Source: Polycyclovorans sp046565985 (GTDB lineage: Bacteria > Pseudomonadota > Gammaproteobacteria > Nevskiales > Nevskiaceae). From it: DNA of 7,677 nt. Under the pieces are notes generated by a model. The model made no database searches. It was given only the letters and a program-made list of their open reading frames with translations, and was not told where the DNA came from. Location: assembly GCA_046565985.1 (NCBI GenBank), contig JBKHXN010000071.1, forward strand, positions 1 to 7,677, given 5' to 3'. This document shows, piece by piece, positions 1 through 5,710 of the stretch. The stretch's first letter is position 1, and each line of letters begins with the position of its first letter. Both the position numbers and the translations under genes were made by a program.

Positions 1-108
1 GCATGGCTCTGAACCATGTGCACAGGAGCACCCACACAAATTACTTGCTCGTCCTGTTAAAAAACATGGGCCACTCCCCCCTCTACCTCACTACCCAGGG
101 CGTGACCG
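1..108 (-). other. 5' leader of an rRNA operon (16S gene lies outside the window)
   Basis: Read on the minus strand, the bases after the rRNA-type promoter at 117-144 carry the signature of a gammaproteobacterial rRNA leader: a boxA-like element followed by a boxC-like TGTGTGGG, in the order and close spacing known from E. coli rrn leaders. Transcription should begin near 107-109 and run off the left edge. A short stem (TCAC/GTGA, 88-91 with 102-105) lies between the start site and boxA, where boxB would sit, but it is too weak to call. A second small stem (CATGG 2-6 with CCATG 14-18) lies near the edge. No mature 16S sequence is visible. The identification as an rRNA leader rests on promoter and boxes together; the downstream 16S gene is inference. 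Confidence 0.8.
31..66 (-). promoter_or_regulatory. rrn antitermination elements: boxA-like and boxC-like
   Basis: The minus strand of 54-66 reads TGTTTTTTAACAG, close to the E. coli rrn boxA TGCTCTTTAACAA. The minus strand of 31-38 reads TGTGTGGG, identical to the E. coli boxC core. In the family, boxA RNA recruits NusB and NusE (S10), and with other Nus factors makes RNA polymerase resistant to Rho across the untranslated rRNA operon. The pair is the strongest evidence that the transcript leaving the left edge is ribosomal. Function is inferred from similarity only. Confidence 0.78.
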
Positions 109-116
109 GGAGGCGC

Positions 117-144
117 ATTCTACGCAGGCCGGCCGGGGCGTCAA
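117..144 (-). promoter_or_regulatory. Sigma-70 rRNA operon promoter (P1-like)
   Basis: On the minus strand a -35 TTGACG (139-144) and a -10 TAGAAT (117-122) are separated by 16 bp. The -10 is followed by GCGCCTCCC, nearly the same as the GC-rich discriminator of E. coli rrnB P1 (GCGCCACC). A GC-rich discriminator with a 16-bp spacer is the known hallmark of promoters under stringent (ppGpp/DksA) and growth-rate control, so that regulation is likely here. The stretch upstream (about 145-195) is only moderately AT-rich, so an UP element is uncertain. The promoter lies about 70 bp past the tyrS stop codon. Confidence 0.85.
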
Positions 145-195
145 GAAAGATGTTGCAGGCAAATGACAAGCCGCTGAAACAGATGAAGATTTTCT

Positions 196-215
196 GCGGC
201 GAGCGTAAACGCCGC
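196..215 (-). terminator. Stem-loop just after the tyrS stop codon; possible weak terminator
   Basis: On the minus strand GCGGCG (215-210) can pair with CGCCGC (201-196) around an 8-nt loop, starting on the last base of the tyrS TAG stop. The six pairs are all G-C, but the next bases are AGAAAATC, so there is no U-tract on this strand and none on the other. It could slow polymerase or protect the mRNA 3' end. As an intrinsic terminator it is poor, and tyrS transcripts may reach the rRNA promoter. Confidence 0.3.
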
Positions 216-1435
216 TAGACGGCGCCCGCCCCGGCGGCGAGCGTGGCGCGGGCATAGCGGCGGCTGCCCACCTGCAGCAGGTAGGTGGCACCCGGAGCGA
301 GCAGGTGGCTGCGGTCCTCCACCCGTTGCTGGTCCACGCGCACCGCACGCTGTTCGATCATGCGGTTGCCCTCGGCGTTGCTCGCCACCAGCCCGGCCTC
401 CTTGAGCACGCGTGCGAGCGGCAGGCCTTCGGCCGGCGCGGCGATGCGGATTTCCGGAATGTCCTGCGGCAGTTCGCGCTGCGAGAACTGGGCGATGAAA
501 CCGGCACGGGCGGCCTCGCCCGCGGCGGCGCCGTGAAAGCGGGCCACCAGCTCCACGCCCAATTCCATCTTGATGTCGCGCGGATTGGCGCCGTCCTCGA
601 CCGACTCGCGCAGACGCCGCAGTTCCGCGAGCGGGCGGAATGACAGCAGGTCAAAGTAGCGCCACATCAGCGTGTCGGAAATGGACATGAGCTTGCCGAA
701 CATGTCGGCCGGTGCGTCGTTGAGCGCGATGTAGTTGCCGAGTGATTTGCTCATCTTCTGCACGCCGTCCAGTCCCTCCAGGATCGGCACGGTAAGGATG
801 ATCTGCGGACGCTGGCCGTGCGCCTGCTGCAGATGCCGGCCGACGAGCAGGTTGAACTTCTGGTCGGTACCGCCCAGCTCGACGTCGGCCTGCAGCGCCA
901 CCGAGTCATAGCCCTGCAGCAGCGGGTAAAGAAATTCGTGTATGGCGATGGGCTGGCCGTCCTTGTAGCGCTTGGAGAAATCGTCGCGCTCCAGCATGCG
1001 CGCCACGGTGTGCTGTGCCGCGAGGCGGATCATGCCTTCCGCGCCCAGGCCGTCGAGCCAACTGGAATTGAAGGCGATGGTGGTCTGCTCCGGACGCAGG
1101 ATCTTGAACACCTGCTCCTGGTAGGTCTGGGCGTTCTCCTGCACCTGCGCGCGCGTCAGCGGCTTGCGGGTCTCGTTCTTGCCGGTGGGGTCGCCGATCA
1201 TGCCGGTGAAGTCGCCGATCAGGAAAATGGCCTCGTGGCCGGCTTCCTGGAAGGCGCGCAGCTTGTTGAGCAGCAGCGTGTGGCCCAGGTGCAGGTCGCG
1301 GGCCGTGGGATCGAACCCGGCCTTGACCTTCAGCCGCCGCCCCTGGGCGGTGGCCTGCTGCAGGCGCTGGACCCATTCATCGCGGGGCAGGATGTCTTCG
1401 GTGCCGCGTTCCAGCTCGGCCAGATCAGCATTCAT
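215..1435 (-). CDS. tyrS: Tyrosyl-tRNA synthetase
   Basis: A complete class Ic aminoacyl-tRNA synthetase of 406 residues that activates tyrosine with ATP and charges tRNA-Tyr in the cytoplasm. The HIGH signature appears as HLGH at residues 49-52 and KMSKS at 227-231. The tyrosine-pocket segments YPLLQGYDS (170-178) and GGTDQKFN (188-195) are intact. The last ~65 residues form an S4-type RNA-binding domain, containing AEGNRMIEQRAVRVD. Length and the spacing between motifs suit the bacterial form with a short insert between HIGH and KMSKS (TyrRS of the TyrZ type), but that subtype call is inference. The ATG at 1433-1435 has a modest Shine-Dalgarno, AAGAG, about 7 nt upstream. The gene points towards the rRNA promoter at 117-144 and diverges from the M23 peptidase gene. 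Confidence 0.97.
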   Translation of the reverse strand: MNADLAELERGTEDILPRDEWVQRLQQATAQGRRLKVKAGFDPTARDLHLGHTLLLNKLRAFQEAGHEAIFLIGDFTGMIGDPTGKNETRKPLTRAQVQENAQTYQEQVFKILRPEQTTIAFNSSWLDGLGAEGMIRLAAQHTVARMLERDDFSKRYKDGQPIAIHEFLYPLLQGYDSVALQADVELGGTDQKFNLLVGRHLQQAHGQRPQIILTVPILEGLDGVQKMSKSLGNYIALNDAPADMFGKLMSISDTLMWRYFDLLSFRPLAELRRLRESVEDGANPRDIKMELGVELVARFHGAAAGEAARAGFIAQFSQRELPQDIPEIRIAAPAEGLPLARVLKEAGLVASNAEGNRMIEQRAVRVDQQRVEDRSHLLAPGATYLLQVGSRRYARATLAAGAGAV

Positions 1436-1487
1436 CGCGGCACTCTTGGCGTTGTTCGTTTTTATCGAACTTTAAGGTGATACGGAA

Positions 1488-1516
1488 AATATCGCCGGGA
1501 AGTTGTTGCATGTAAA
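1488..1516 (-). promoter_or_regulatory. Candidate sigma-70 promoter for tyrS
   Basis: On the minus strand TTTACA (1511-1516, five of six matches to TTGACA) and GATATT (1488-1493, four of six to TATAAT) are 17 bp apart. This would start transcription near 1480 and give a leader of about 45 nt before the tyrS ATG. It lies in the AT-richest part of the divergent intergenic region. No T-box or other structured leader is evident in the short 5' UTR. It is supported by consensus match only. Confidence 0.5.
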
Positions 1517-1528
1517 AGTATTTTATGC
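1508..1528. repeat. Imperfect dyad in the tyrS / M23 divergent intergenic region
   Basis: Between the divergent genes a 21-bp imperfect inverted repeat runs from GCAT (1508-1511) to ATGC (1525-1528), with AAAA/TTTT in the middle; 7 of 10 base pairs match. It overlaps the -35 of the proposed tyrS promoter and could be a regulator site, but AT-rich DNA gives such dyads by chance. The rest of the 191-bp gap holds no other element I can support; I found no good plus-strand promoter. Confidence 0.2.
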
Positions 1529-1626
1529 TTTCTTACGCCCCATAGGCTGGGAACGGGACACGCAAGACTGGATTCCAGGGGCTGGTCGGCGCGAGGGCGC
1601 CGGCGTCGTGATTTGGATTGGGGTGC

Positions 1627-3018
1627 ATGAAAAAAGATTATATCGCAGCGGAACCCGCGCGCCGTCGGCCTTCCGCCAGACGCTCCGTGCTGATCGTGAG
1701 CCTGTGCCTGGTCAGCATCGCCGGGCTGATGGCGCGCGAGGGCTCGGCCAGCCGCCAGTTCGCCGCCAAACCGGCGCAGCCGAGCGAGGCGCAGACGCTG
1801 CTGGCGCAGACCCAGACCGAGATCGACGCCTTCGAAACCGCGGTTCAGGACGCGCTGTCCACCACGCTGGAAATTCCGCCGGCGAGCGGCTGGATCACCG
1901 TGAAGGTGAAGCCGGGGCAGACTTTCTCCGCCATCATCGAGGGCGAGGGCATGCCCAAGAGCGACTGGCTGGAAGTGCTCGCGCTCAAGGGCGAGACGGC
2001 GCGCCTGAAGCGGCTGCGCGCCGGTGAAAAATTCCATCTGCGCAAGAACGCCGAGGGCCGGCTGGAAGAATTGTCCTTCGAGCTGGACGAAACCCAGACC
2101 CTGCAGATCCGCCGTGTGGACCAGCAGCTCGAAGCCCTGATCCTGGCCGCGGAGATGGACGCGCGGCCGGCGCAGGCGCAGGCGCACATCAATTCCTCGC
2201 TGTTTGCCTCGGGGCTGGAGGCGGGCCTGTCCAACCGGCTGATCATGGAACTGGCCGAGATCTTCGGCTACGACATCGACTTTGCGCTGGACCTGCGCCA
2301 GGGCGACCGCTTCACGGTGATCTACGAAGAGATCTTCAAGAACGGCGAGAAGCTGCGCGACGGCAATATCCTGCTGGCCGAGTTCGTCAACCAGAATCGC
2401 ACCTACCGCGCCATGCGCCACGAGGACGAGCAGGGGAACGCCGCCTACTACACGCCGGAAGGGCAGTCGGTGCGTACCGCCTTCCTGCGCTCGCCGGTGG
2501 ACTTTGCCCGCATCAGCTCGCGCTTCAACCTGCGACGCATGCATCCCATCCTCAACACCATCCGCGCCCACAAGGGCGTGGATTACGCCGCCGGTACCGG
2601 CACGCCGATCAAGGCCACCGGCGATGGCAAGATCGTGTTCATGGGCGTCAAGGGCGGCTATGGCCGGGTGGTGATCGTCAAGCACGGCACCCAGTACGAA
2701 ACCCTGTACGCGCACATGTCACGCTACCGCGCCGGCCTGGGCGTGGGCAGCCGCGTGCGCCAGGGACAGGTGATCGGCTATGTCGGCGCCACGGGGCTCG
2801 CCACCGCACCGCACCTGCACTATGAATTCCGCGTGCGTGGCATCCACAAGAACCCCATGACGGTGGCGCTGCCGCGCGCCAATCCGCTGTCCAAATCCGA
2901 GCTCGCCGTGTGGAAGAGCCAGAACGCCCATCTGCTGGCCCAGCTCGACGCCCTCTCGCAGGCCCAGCAGTTCGCCCAGCAGAACGCCGCTCCCGTACCG
3001 GTGCGCCTGGCGCAGTAA
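1627..3018 (+). CDS. M23 family metallopeptidase, probable murein D,D-endopeptidase (MepM/OapA-like)
   Basis: A 463-residue zinc peptidase expected to cut peptide cross-links in peptidoglycan from the periplasmic side. An arginine-rich N-terminus (RRRPSARRS) is followed by one hydrophobic segment (about residues 20-36), which fits a signal anchor. Next is an OapA/LysM-like domain (about 88-165, with ITVKVKPGQTFSAII), then a Csd3/MepM-type middle domain (about 200-290, including GYDIDFALDLRQGDRF). The C-terminal M23 (LytM) domain has the zinc ligands His315 and Asp319 in HKGVD, and His396 and His398 in HLHYE. All are present, so the enzyme should be active rather than an NlpD/EnvC-type activator. 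The ATG at 1627 is preferred over an in-frame TTG at 1618 because it begins the basic-then-hydrophobic anchor; its ribosome site is weak. The anmK gene follows after a single base. Specificity for D-Ala-mDAP links is inference from MepM homologues. Confidence 0.92.
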   Translation: MKKDYIAAEPARRRPSARRSVLIVSLCLVSIAGLMAREGSASRQFAAKPAQPSEAQTLLAQTQTEIDAFETAVQDALSTTLEIPPASGWITVKVKPGQTFSAIIEGEGMPKSDWLEVLALKGETARLKRLRAGEKFHLRKNAEGRLEELSFELDETQTLQIRRVDQQLEALILAAEMDARPAQAQAHINSSLFASGLEAGLSNRLIMELAEIFGYDIDFALDLRQGDRFTVIYEEIFKNGEKLRDGNILLAEFVNQNRTYRAMRHEDEQGNAAYYTPEGQSVRTAFLRSPVDFARISSRFNLRRMHPILNTIRAHKGVDYAAGTGTPIKATGDGKIVFMGVKGGYGRVVIVKHGTQYETLYAHMSRYRAGLGVGSRVRQGQVIGYVGATGLATAPHLHYEFRVRGIHKNPMTVALPRANPLSKSELAVWKSQNAHLLAQLDALSQAQQFAQQNAAPVPVRLAQ

Positions 3019-3019
3019 C

Positions 3020-4111
3020 TTGGACGCACAGTGCTATGCCGGACTGATCTCCGGCACCAGCATGGACAGTGTGGATCTCGCGGTCTGCGAATTTGCGCAG
3101 ACGCGCTTTGTCCGCACCCTGGCCCTGCGCTCCCGCCCCTATCCGGCGGCGCTGCGCCAGCGCCTGCTGAGCCTGCAACGCGGCACTGCCCCGATCCCGC
3201 TGGCGGAACTGGCCGAGCTCGACCGCGCGGTGGGCGACGAATTTGCGGCGCTGCTCGAATCGGCTGCGGCGGAATTTCCCTTGCAGGCCGCCGGCTCCCA
3301 CGGCCAGACCGTGTTCCACGATCCGCGAGGCGCCGGCTCCAGCCTGCAGCTGGGCGACCCCAACCGCATCGCCGTGCGCGCCGGCATCCCGGTGGTGGCG
3401 GATTTCCGCCGGGCCGACATCGCCCTGGGCGGCGAGGGCGCGCCGCTGGTGCCCGCCTTCCACCACGCCGTTTTTGCCGCGGCCGATCGGGTGCGCTGCG
3501 TGGTGAACATCGGCGGCATCGGCAATCTCAGCCTGCTGGATCACGGCGACCTGCGGCGGGGGTTTGATACCGGGCCCGGCAATGGCCTGATGGACGAGTG
3601 GGCCAGCCAGCATCTGGGCCAGGCCTACGACGCGGACGGTGCCTGGGGCGCTACGGGGCAGGTACTGCCGGCACTGCTCGATGCGCTGTGGGCGGACCCG
3701 TATTTCCACGCCCCGGCGCCCAAGAGCACGGGACGGGATTACTTTCACCTCGGCTGGGTTCGGCAGCGCTGTCCCGCGCTGGACCAGTTTGCGCCGGCGG
3801 ACGTGCAGCGCAGCCTGTGCGCGCTCAGCGTGCGCTCGATCGCGGTGGCGGTGCAGGCCTGCGCGGGCGTAAGCGAGCTGTTCGTCTGCGGGGGCGGGGC
3901 GCGCAACGGGCTGCTGATGCGGGAGCTGCAGGCGGCGCTGCCCGGTATTCCGGTGCAGAGCACCGCGGCGCTGGGCCTGGACCCGCAGGCGGTGGAAGCC
4001 AGCGCCTTCGCCTGGCTGGCGCTGCGGCGCCTGCGGAATCTGCCCGGCAATGCCCCGCAGGTGACAGGGGCGCGGCGCACGGCGGTACTGGGCGCGCTCT
4101 ACGCGCCCTGA
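3020..4111 (+). CDS. anmK: Anhydro-N-acetylmuramic acid kinase
   Basis: Converts 1,6-anhydro-MurNAc and ATP into MurNAc-6-phosphate, a cytoplasmic step of peptidoglycan recycling. At 363 residues it has the normal family length. Visible blocks in order are the phosphate-binding GLISGTSMDSVD, GSHGQTVFHDP, GGEGAPLVPAFH, VVNIGGIGNLSLL, FDTGPGN with Asp183 (apparently the counterpart of the catalytic Asp182 reported for Pseudomonas AnmK), KSTGRDYFHLGW, and the second nucleotide block VCGGGARNG. The first block has Ser where Gly is common (GTSMDG). The start is TTG at 3020, the only start codon that keeps the N-terminal block. No clear Shine-Dalgarno is present, and the TAA of the peptidase gene ends at 3018, so translation is probably coupled. 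Pairing a wall-cutting enzyme with a recycling kinase makes metabolic sense. Confidence 0.95.
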   Translation: MDAQCYAGLISGTSMDSVDLAVCEFAQTRFVRTLALRSRPYPAALRQRLLSLQRGTAPIPLAELAELDRAVGDEFAALLESAAAEFPLQAAGSHGQTVFHDPRGAGSSLQLGDPNRIAVRAGIPVVADFRRADIALGGEGAPLVPAFHHAVFAAADRVRCVVNIGGIGNLSLLDHGDLRRGFDTGPGNGLMDEWASQHLGQAYDADGAWGATGQVLPALLDALWADPYFHAPAPKSTGRDYFHLGWVRQRCPALDQFAPADVQRSLCALSVRSIAVAVQACAGVSELFVCGGGARNGLLMRELQAALPGIPVQSTAALGLDPQAVEASAFAWLALRRLRNLPGNAPQVTGARRTAVLGALYAP

Positions 4112-4121
4112 GCAGGCTCAG
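4108..4121. other. Small dyad spanning both stop codons of convergent anmK and erpA
   Basis: CTGAG (4108-4112), a 4-nt loop and CTCAG (4117-4121) form a 5-bp palindromic stem. The anmK TGA (4109-4111) lies in one arm and the erpA TGA (4118-4120, minus strand) in the other. Only six bases separate the two genes. There is no T-tract on either side, so it is at best a weak bidirectional terminator and may simply reflect two TGA stops facing each other. Confidence 0.25.
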
Positions 4122-4474
4122 ACCGAGAACGAAGACCCGCAGCCGCAGGTGGTGGTGGCGTTGGGGTTGCGGATGACGAACTGGGCGCCCTCCACACTTT
4201 CCTTGTAGTCGATCTCCGCGCCGGTCAGGTACTGCACGCTCATGGCGTCCACCAGCAGGGTGACGCCGTTCTTGACCACGACGGTGTCGCCCTCCTCGGC
4301 GGCCTTGTCGAACTTGAAGCCGTACTGGAAGCCCGAACAGCCGCCGCCGGTGACGAAGACCCGCAGCTTCTGCTCGCGGTCCTCTTCTTCATCGAGCAGC
4401 GAGCGCACCTTGTTGGCGGCTGCGTCGGTGAAGACCAGCGGTGCCGCGTCCAGGGGGGTGTCTTGCTGCTGCAT
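4118..4474 (-). CDS. erpA: A-type iron-sulfur cluster carrier/insertion protein ErpA
   Basis: A 118-residue A-type (HesB/IscA family) carrier that receives Fe-S clusters from the Isc or Suf scaffold and hands them to apoproteins; in E. coli ErpA serves the isoprenoid enzymes IspG/IspH and respiratory enzymes. The three cluster-ligand cysteines are present: Cys46 in GGGCSGFQYGF, and Cys110 and Cys112 in the C-terminal TTTCGCGSSFSV. That C-terminus closely resembles E. coli ErpA, which favours ErpA over IscA or SufA; absence of isc or suf genes nearby agrees. It is the last gene of the minus-strand operon. The start has a good Shine-Dalgarno, GAGGT, about 8 nt before the ATG, and only 12 bp separate it from the bactofilin stop codon. 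Confidence 0.95.
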   Translation of the reverse strand: MQQQDTPLDAAPLVFTDAAANKVRSLLDEEEDREQKLRVFVTGGGCSGFQYGFKFDKAAEEGDTVVVKNGVTLLVDAMSVQYLTGAEIDYKESVEGAQFVIRNPNATTTCGCGSSFSV

Positions 4475-4486
4475 GCTCGTTACCTC

Positions 4487-4957
4487 TCAACTCTTGACGG
4501 CGGACATCCGGGCGGCTGTGGCGGCGGCGGATTCCGGGGTTTCCTCGTTGCCGGCCGGCTTGGCGTGGCCGATGGCGGCGAGGACTTCGCCCGTCTCGTG
4601 CACCATCTGGCCGTTGACCGTGGCGCCGCCCTCCATCTGGATGATCTTGTAATACACGTTGCCGGTGACGCGGGCGCGCGCCGCGAGCTGGATGCGCTCG
4701 CTGGCGTGGACATCGCCCACCACCTGCCCGTTAAGGACAATATTGGGGACGCGGACGTTCCCTTCAATGGAGCCGCTCTCGCTCACCGAGAGCGTGGCGT
4801 TCTTGTCGGCGTTGGCCACTACCTTGCCCTTGATCTTGCCGTCCACATGCAGGCCGCCGGAAAAGCGCACGTCGCCCAGCACCTCGGTCTGACGGCCGAT
4901 CAGGGTATCCACGCCTGTGGCGGTTTTTTGCGGCGGCGGGCCAAAGAGTTTGCTCAT
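4487..4957 (-). CDS. Bactofilin (polymer-forming cytoskeletal protein)
   Basis: A 156-residue bactofilin (DUF583/CcmA-type). Such proteins form nucleotide-independent filaments of right-handed beta-helix subunits, often on the inner face of the membrane, and help place wall-modifying enzymes. The short N-terminal tail MSKLFGPPPQK leads into a repetitive beta-helix core (about residues 14-115). The core has the typical glycine/valine-rich rungs: GDVRFSGGLHVDGKIKGKV, SIEGNVRVPN, GQVVGDVHA and ARVTGNVYY. The C-terminal ~40 residues are Ala/Glu/Pro-rich and probably disordered. An ATG nine bases upstream (4964-4966) is also in frame, but the Shine-Dalgarno GAGGG touches it directly and sits a proper 9 nt from the ATG at 4957, so I chose the latter. 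It follows the coiled-coil gene by 12 bp. The role in shape or polarity in this organism is inference. Confidence 0.92.
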   Translation of the reverse strand: MSKLFGPPPQKTATGVDTLIGRQTEVLGDVRFSGGLHVDGKIKGKVVANADKNATLSVSESGSIEGNVRVPNIVLNGQVVGDVHASERIQLAARARVTGNVYYKIIQMEGGATVNGQMVHETGEVLAAIGHAKPAGNEETPESAAATAARMSAVKS

Positions 4958-4966
4958 GTCGGTCAT

Positions 4967-4971
4967 CCCTC
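4967..4971 (-). promoter_or_regulatory. Ribosome binding site deciding the bactofilin start
   Basis: The minus strand reads GAGGG at 4971-4967. It lies nine bases before the ATG at 4957 but abuts the ATG at 4966, so ribosomes should use the downstream start (protein beginning MSKLFG). The motif overlaps the TGA stop of the upstream gene (4970-4972), so the two genes are likely translationally linked. Confidence 0.6.
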
Positions 4972-5710
4972 ATCCAGAAAATGATTTGGTCCAGTCGAAC
5001 TGGTCTTCCACCGGAGGCGCCCCGCTGGCCTGGGGGACCAGACGGATGCGGATACGTTGTGGCCGGAATCCGTCGGGCAGCGTCAGCTCGCCACTGAATT
5101 CCTCGAAGTACTTGAAGGAAAATACCAGATTCGCGGCGCCGCGGCTGGTCATTTCAGAAAAGCTCAGGGTTTTCGGGGCGTTGCGCATCAGCCCCTCCAC
5201 CGAGATCTCCACCCGGCCGTCGATGCGCCGGTCGTGGCGCACCGACTGGATCAGCACCAGGTCGTAGCGGTAGCGGTTGGCGGCTTCCAGGGCCTGGATC
5301 TTGAAATCGTGCACCCGCACGCCGGCGCGCGACAGGTCGGGTGAGACGATGCCACGGTAGAACGCCAGTTGCTCGCGCAGATCGGCGACCTCGGCCTGGA
5401 TCTGCCCCAGCGATCCGCGGACCGACTCGCAGGCCTGCTTGTCTATGTCGCGCGAGCGCTCCACGTACACCAGCTGGTCGCGCAGCTGGGCAGCCTCGAC
5501 CTGGGCGGCGCGCAGCTCGCGTGAAAGCTGCCGGCGCGTGTCACGCAGCTGCTCGACCTCCAGCTGGGCGCGGCTGAAATCCGACACCGTGGTGGCGCGG
5601 GTGTAGGCGTACAGCGCCCAGGCCCCGCCGGCGAGCAGACTGGTGGCGAGCACGATCAGCCCCGCGCGCAGCCAGGGCCGGTGCCGCTGGATGACGATCT
5701 TGTGTTCCAT
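4970..5710 (-). CDS. Uncharacterised single-pass membrane protein with periplasmic coiled coil (resembles the DUF6776 family)
   Basis: A 246-residue protein of no known function. A short basic cytoplasmic tail (HKIVIQRHRPWLR) precedes one membrane helix (about residues 15-37). A long Glu/Arg/Gln/Leu-rich coiled coil follows (about 43-117, rich in LEVEQLRD- and AAQLRDQL-like heptads). The C-terminal half (about 128-246) looks beta-rich, with LSFSEMTSRGAANLVFSFKY and a GELTLPDGFRPQRI block, and ends FDWTKSFSG. By the positive-inside rule the bulk should face the periplasm. The layout resembles MreC or PilO-type proteins, but I see no sequence motif proving kinship. Its ATG overlaps the argC stop as TGATG with no Shine-Dalgarno, so it depends on translational coupling to argC. 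The bactofilin follows at once. A role as membrane partner of the bactofilin is my inference; the DUF number is from memory. Confidence 0.85.
   Translation of the reverse strand: MEHKIVIQRHRPWLRAGLIVLATSLLAGGAWALYAYTRATTVSDFSRAQLEVEQLRDTRRQLSRELRAAQVEAAQLRDQLVYVERSRDIDKQACESVRGSLGQIQAEVADLREQLAFYRGIVSPDLSRAGVRVHDFKIQALEAANRYRYDLVLIQSVRHDRRIDGRVEISVEGLMRNAPKTLSFSEMTSRGAANLVFSFKYFEEFSGELTLPDGFRPQRIRIRLVPQASGAPPVEDQFDWTKSFSG

Noticed and set aside
3..218. 71-residue open frame on the plus strand at the left edge.
   Set aside because: It runs antisense through the rRNA leader and promoter, has no recognisable domain, and the minus-strand signals explain the sequence better.
818..1480. 220-residue open frame on the plus strand.
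   Set aside because: It is antisense to tyrS with no recognisable domain.
1462..2715. 417-residue open frame on the minus strand.
   Set aside because: It is antisense to the M23 peptidase gene, low in complexity (Arg/Gly/Leu/Gln-rich) and typical of GC-rich third-position effects; no protein family is visible.
2678..3748. 356-residue open frame on the minus strand.
   Set aside because: It is antisense to anmK and the peptidase 3' end, with no family motif; the plus-strand genes have intact active sites.
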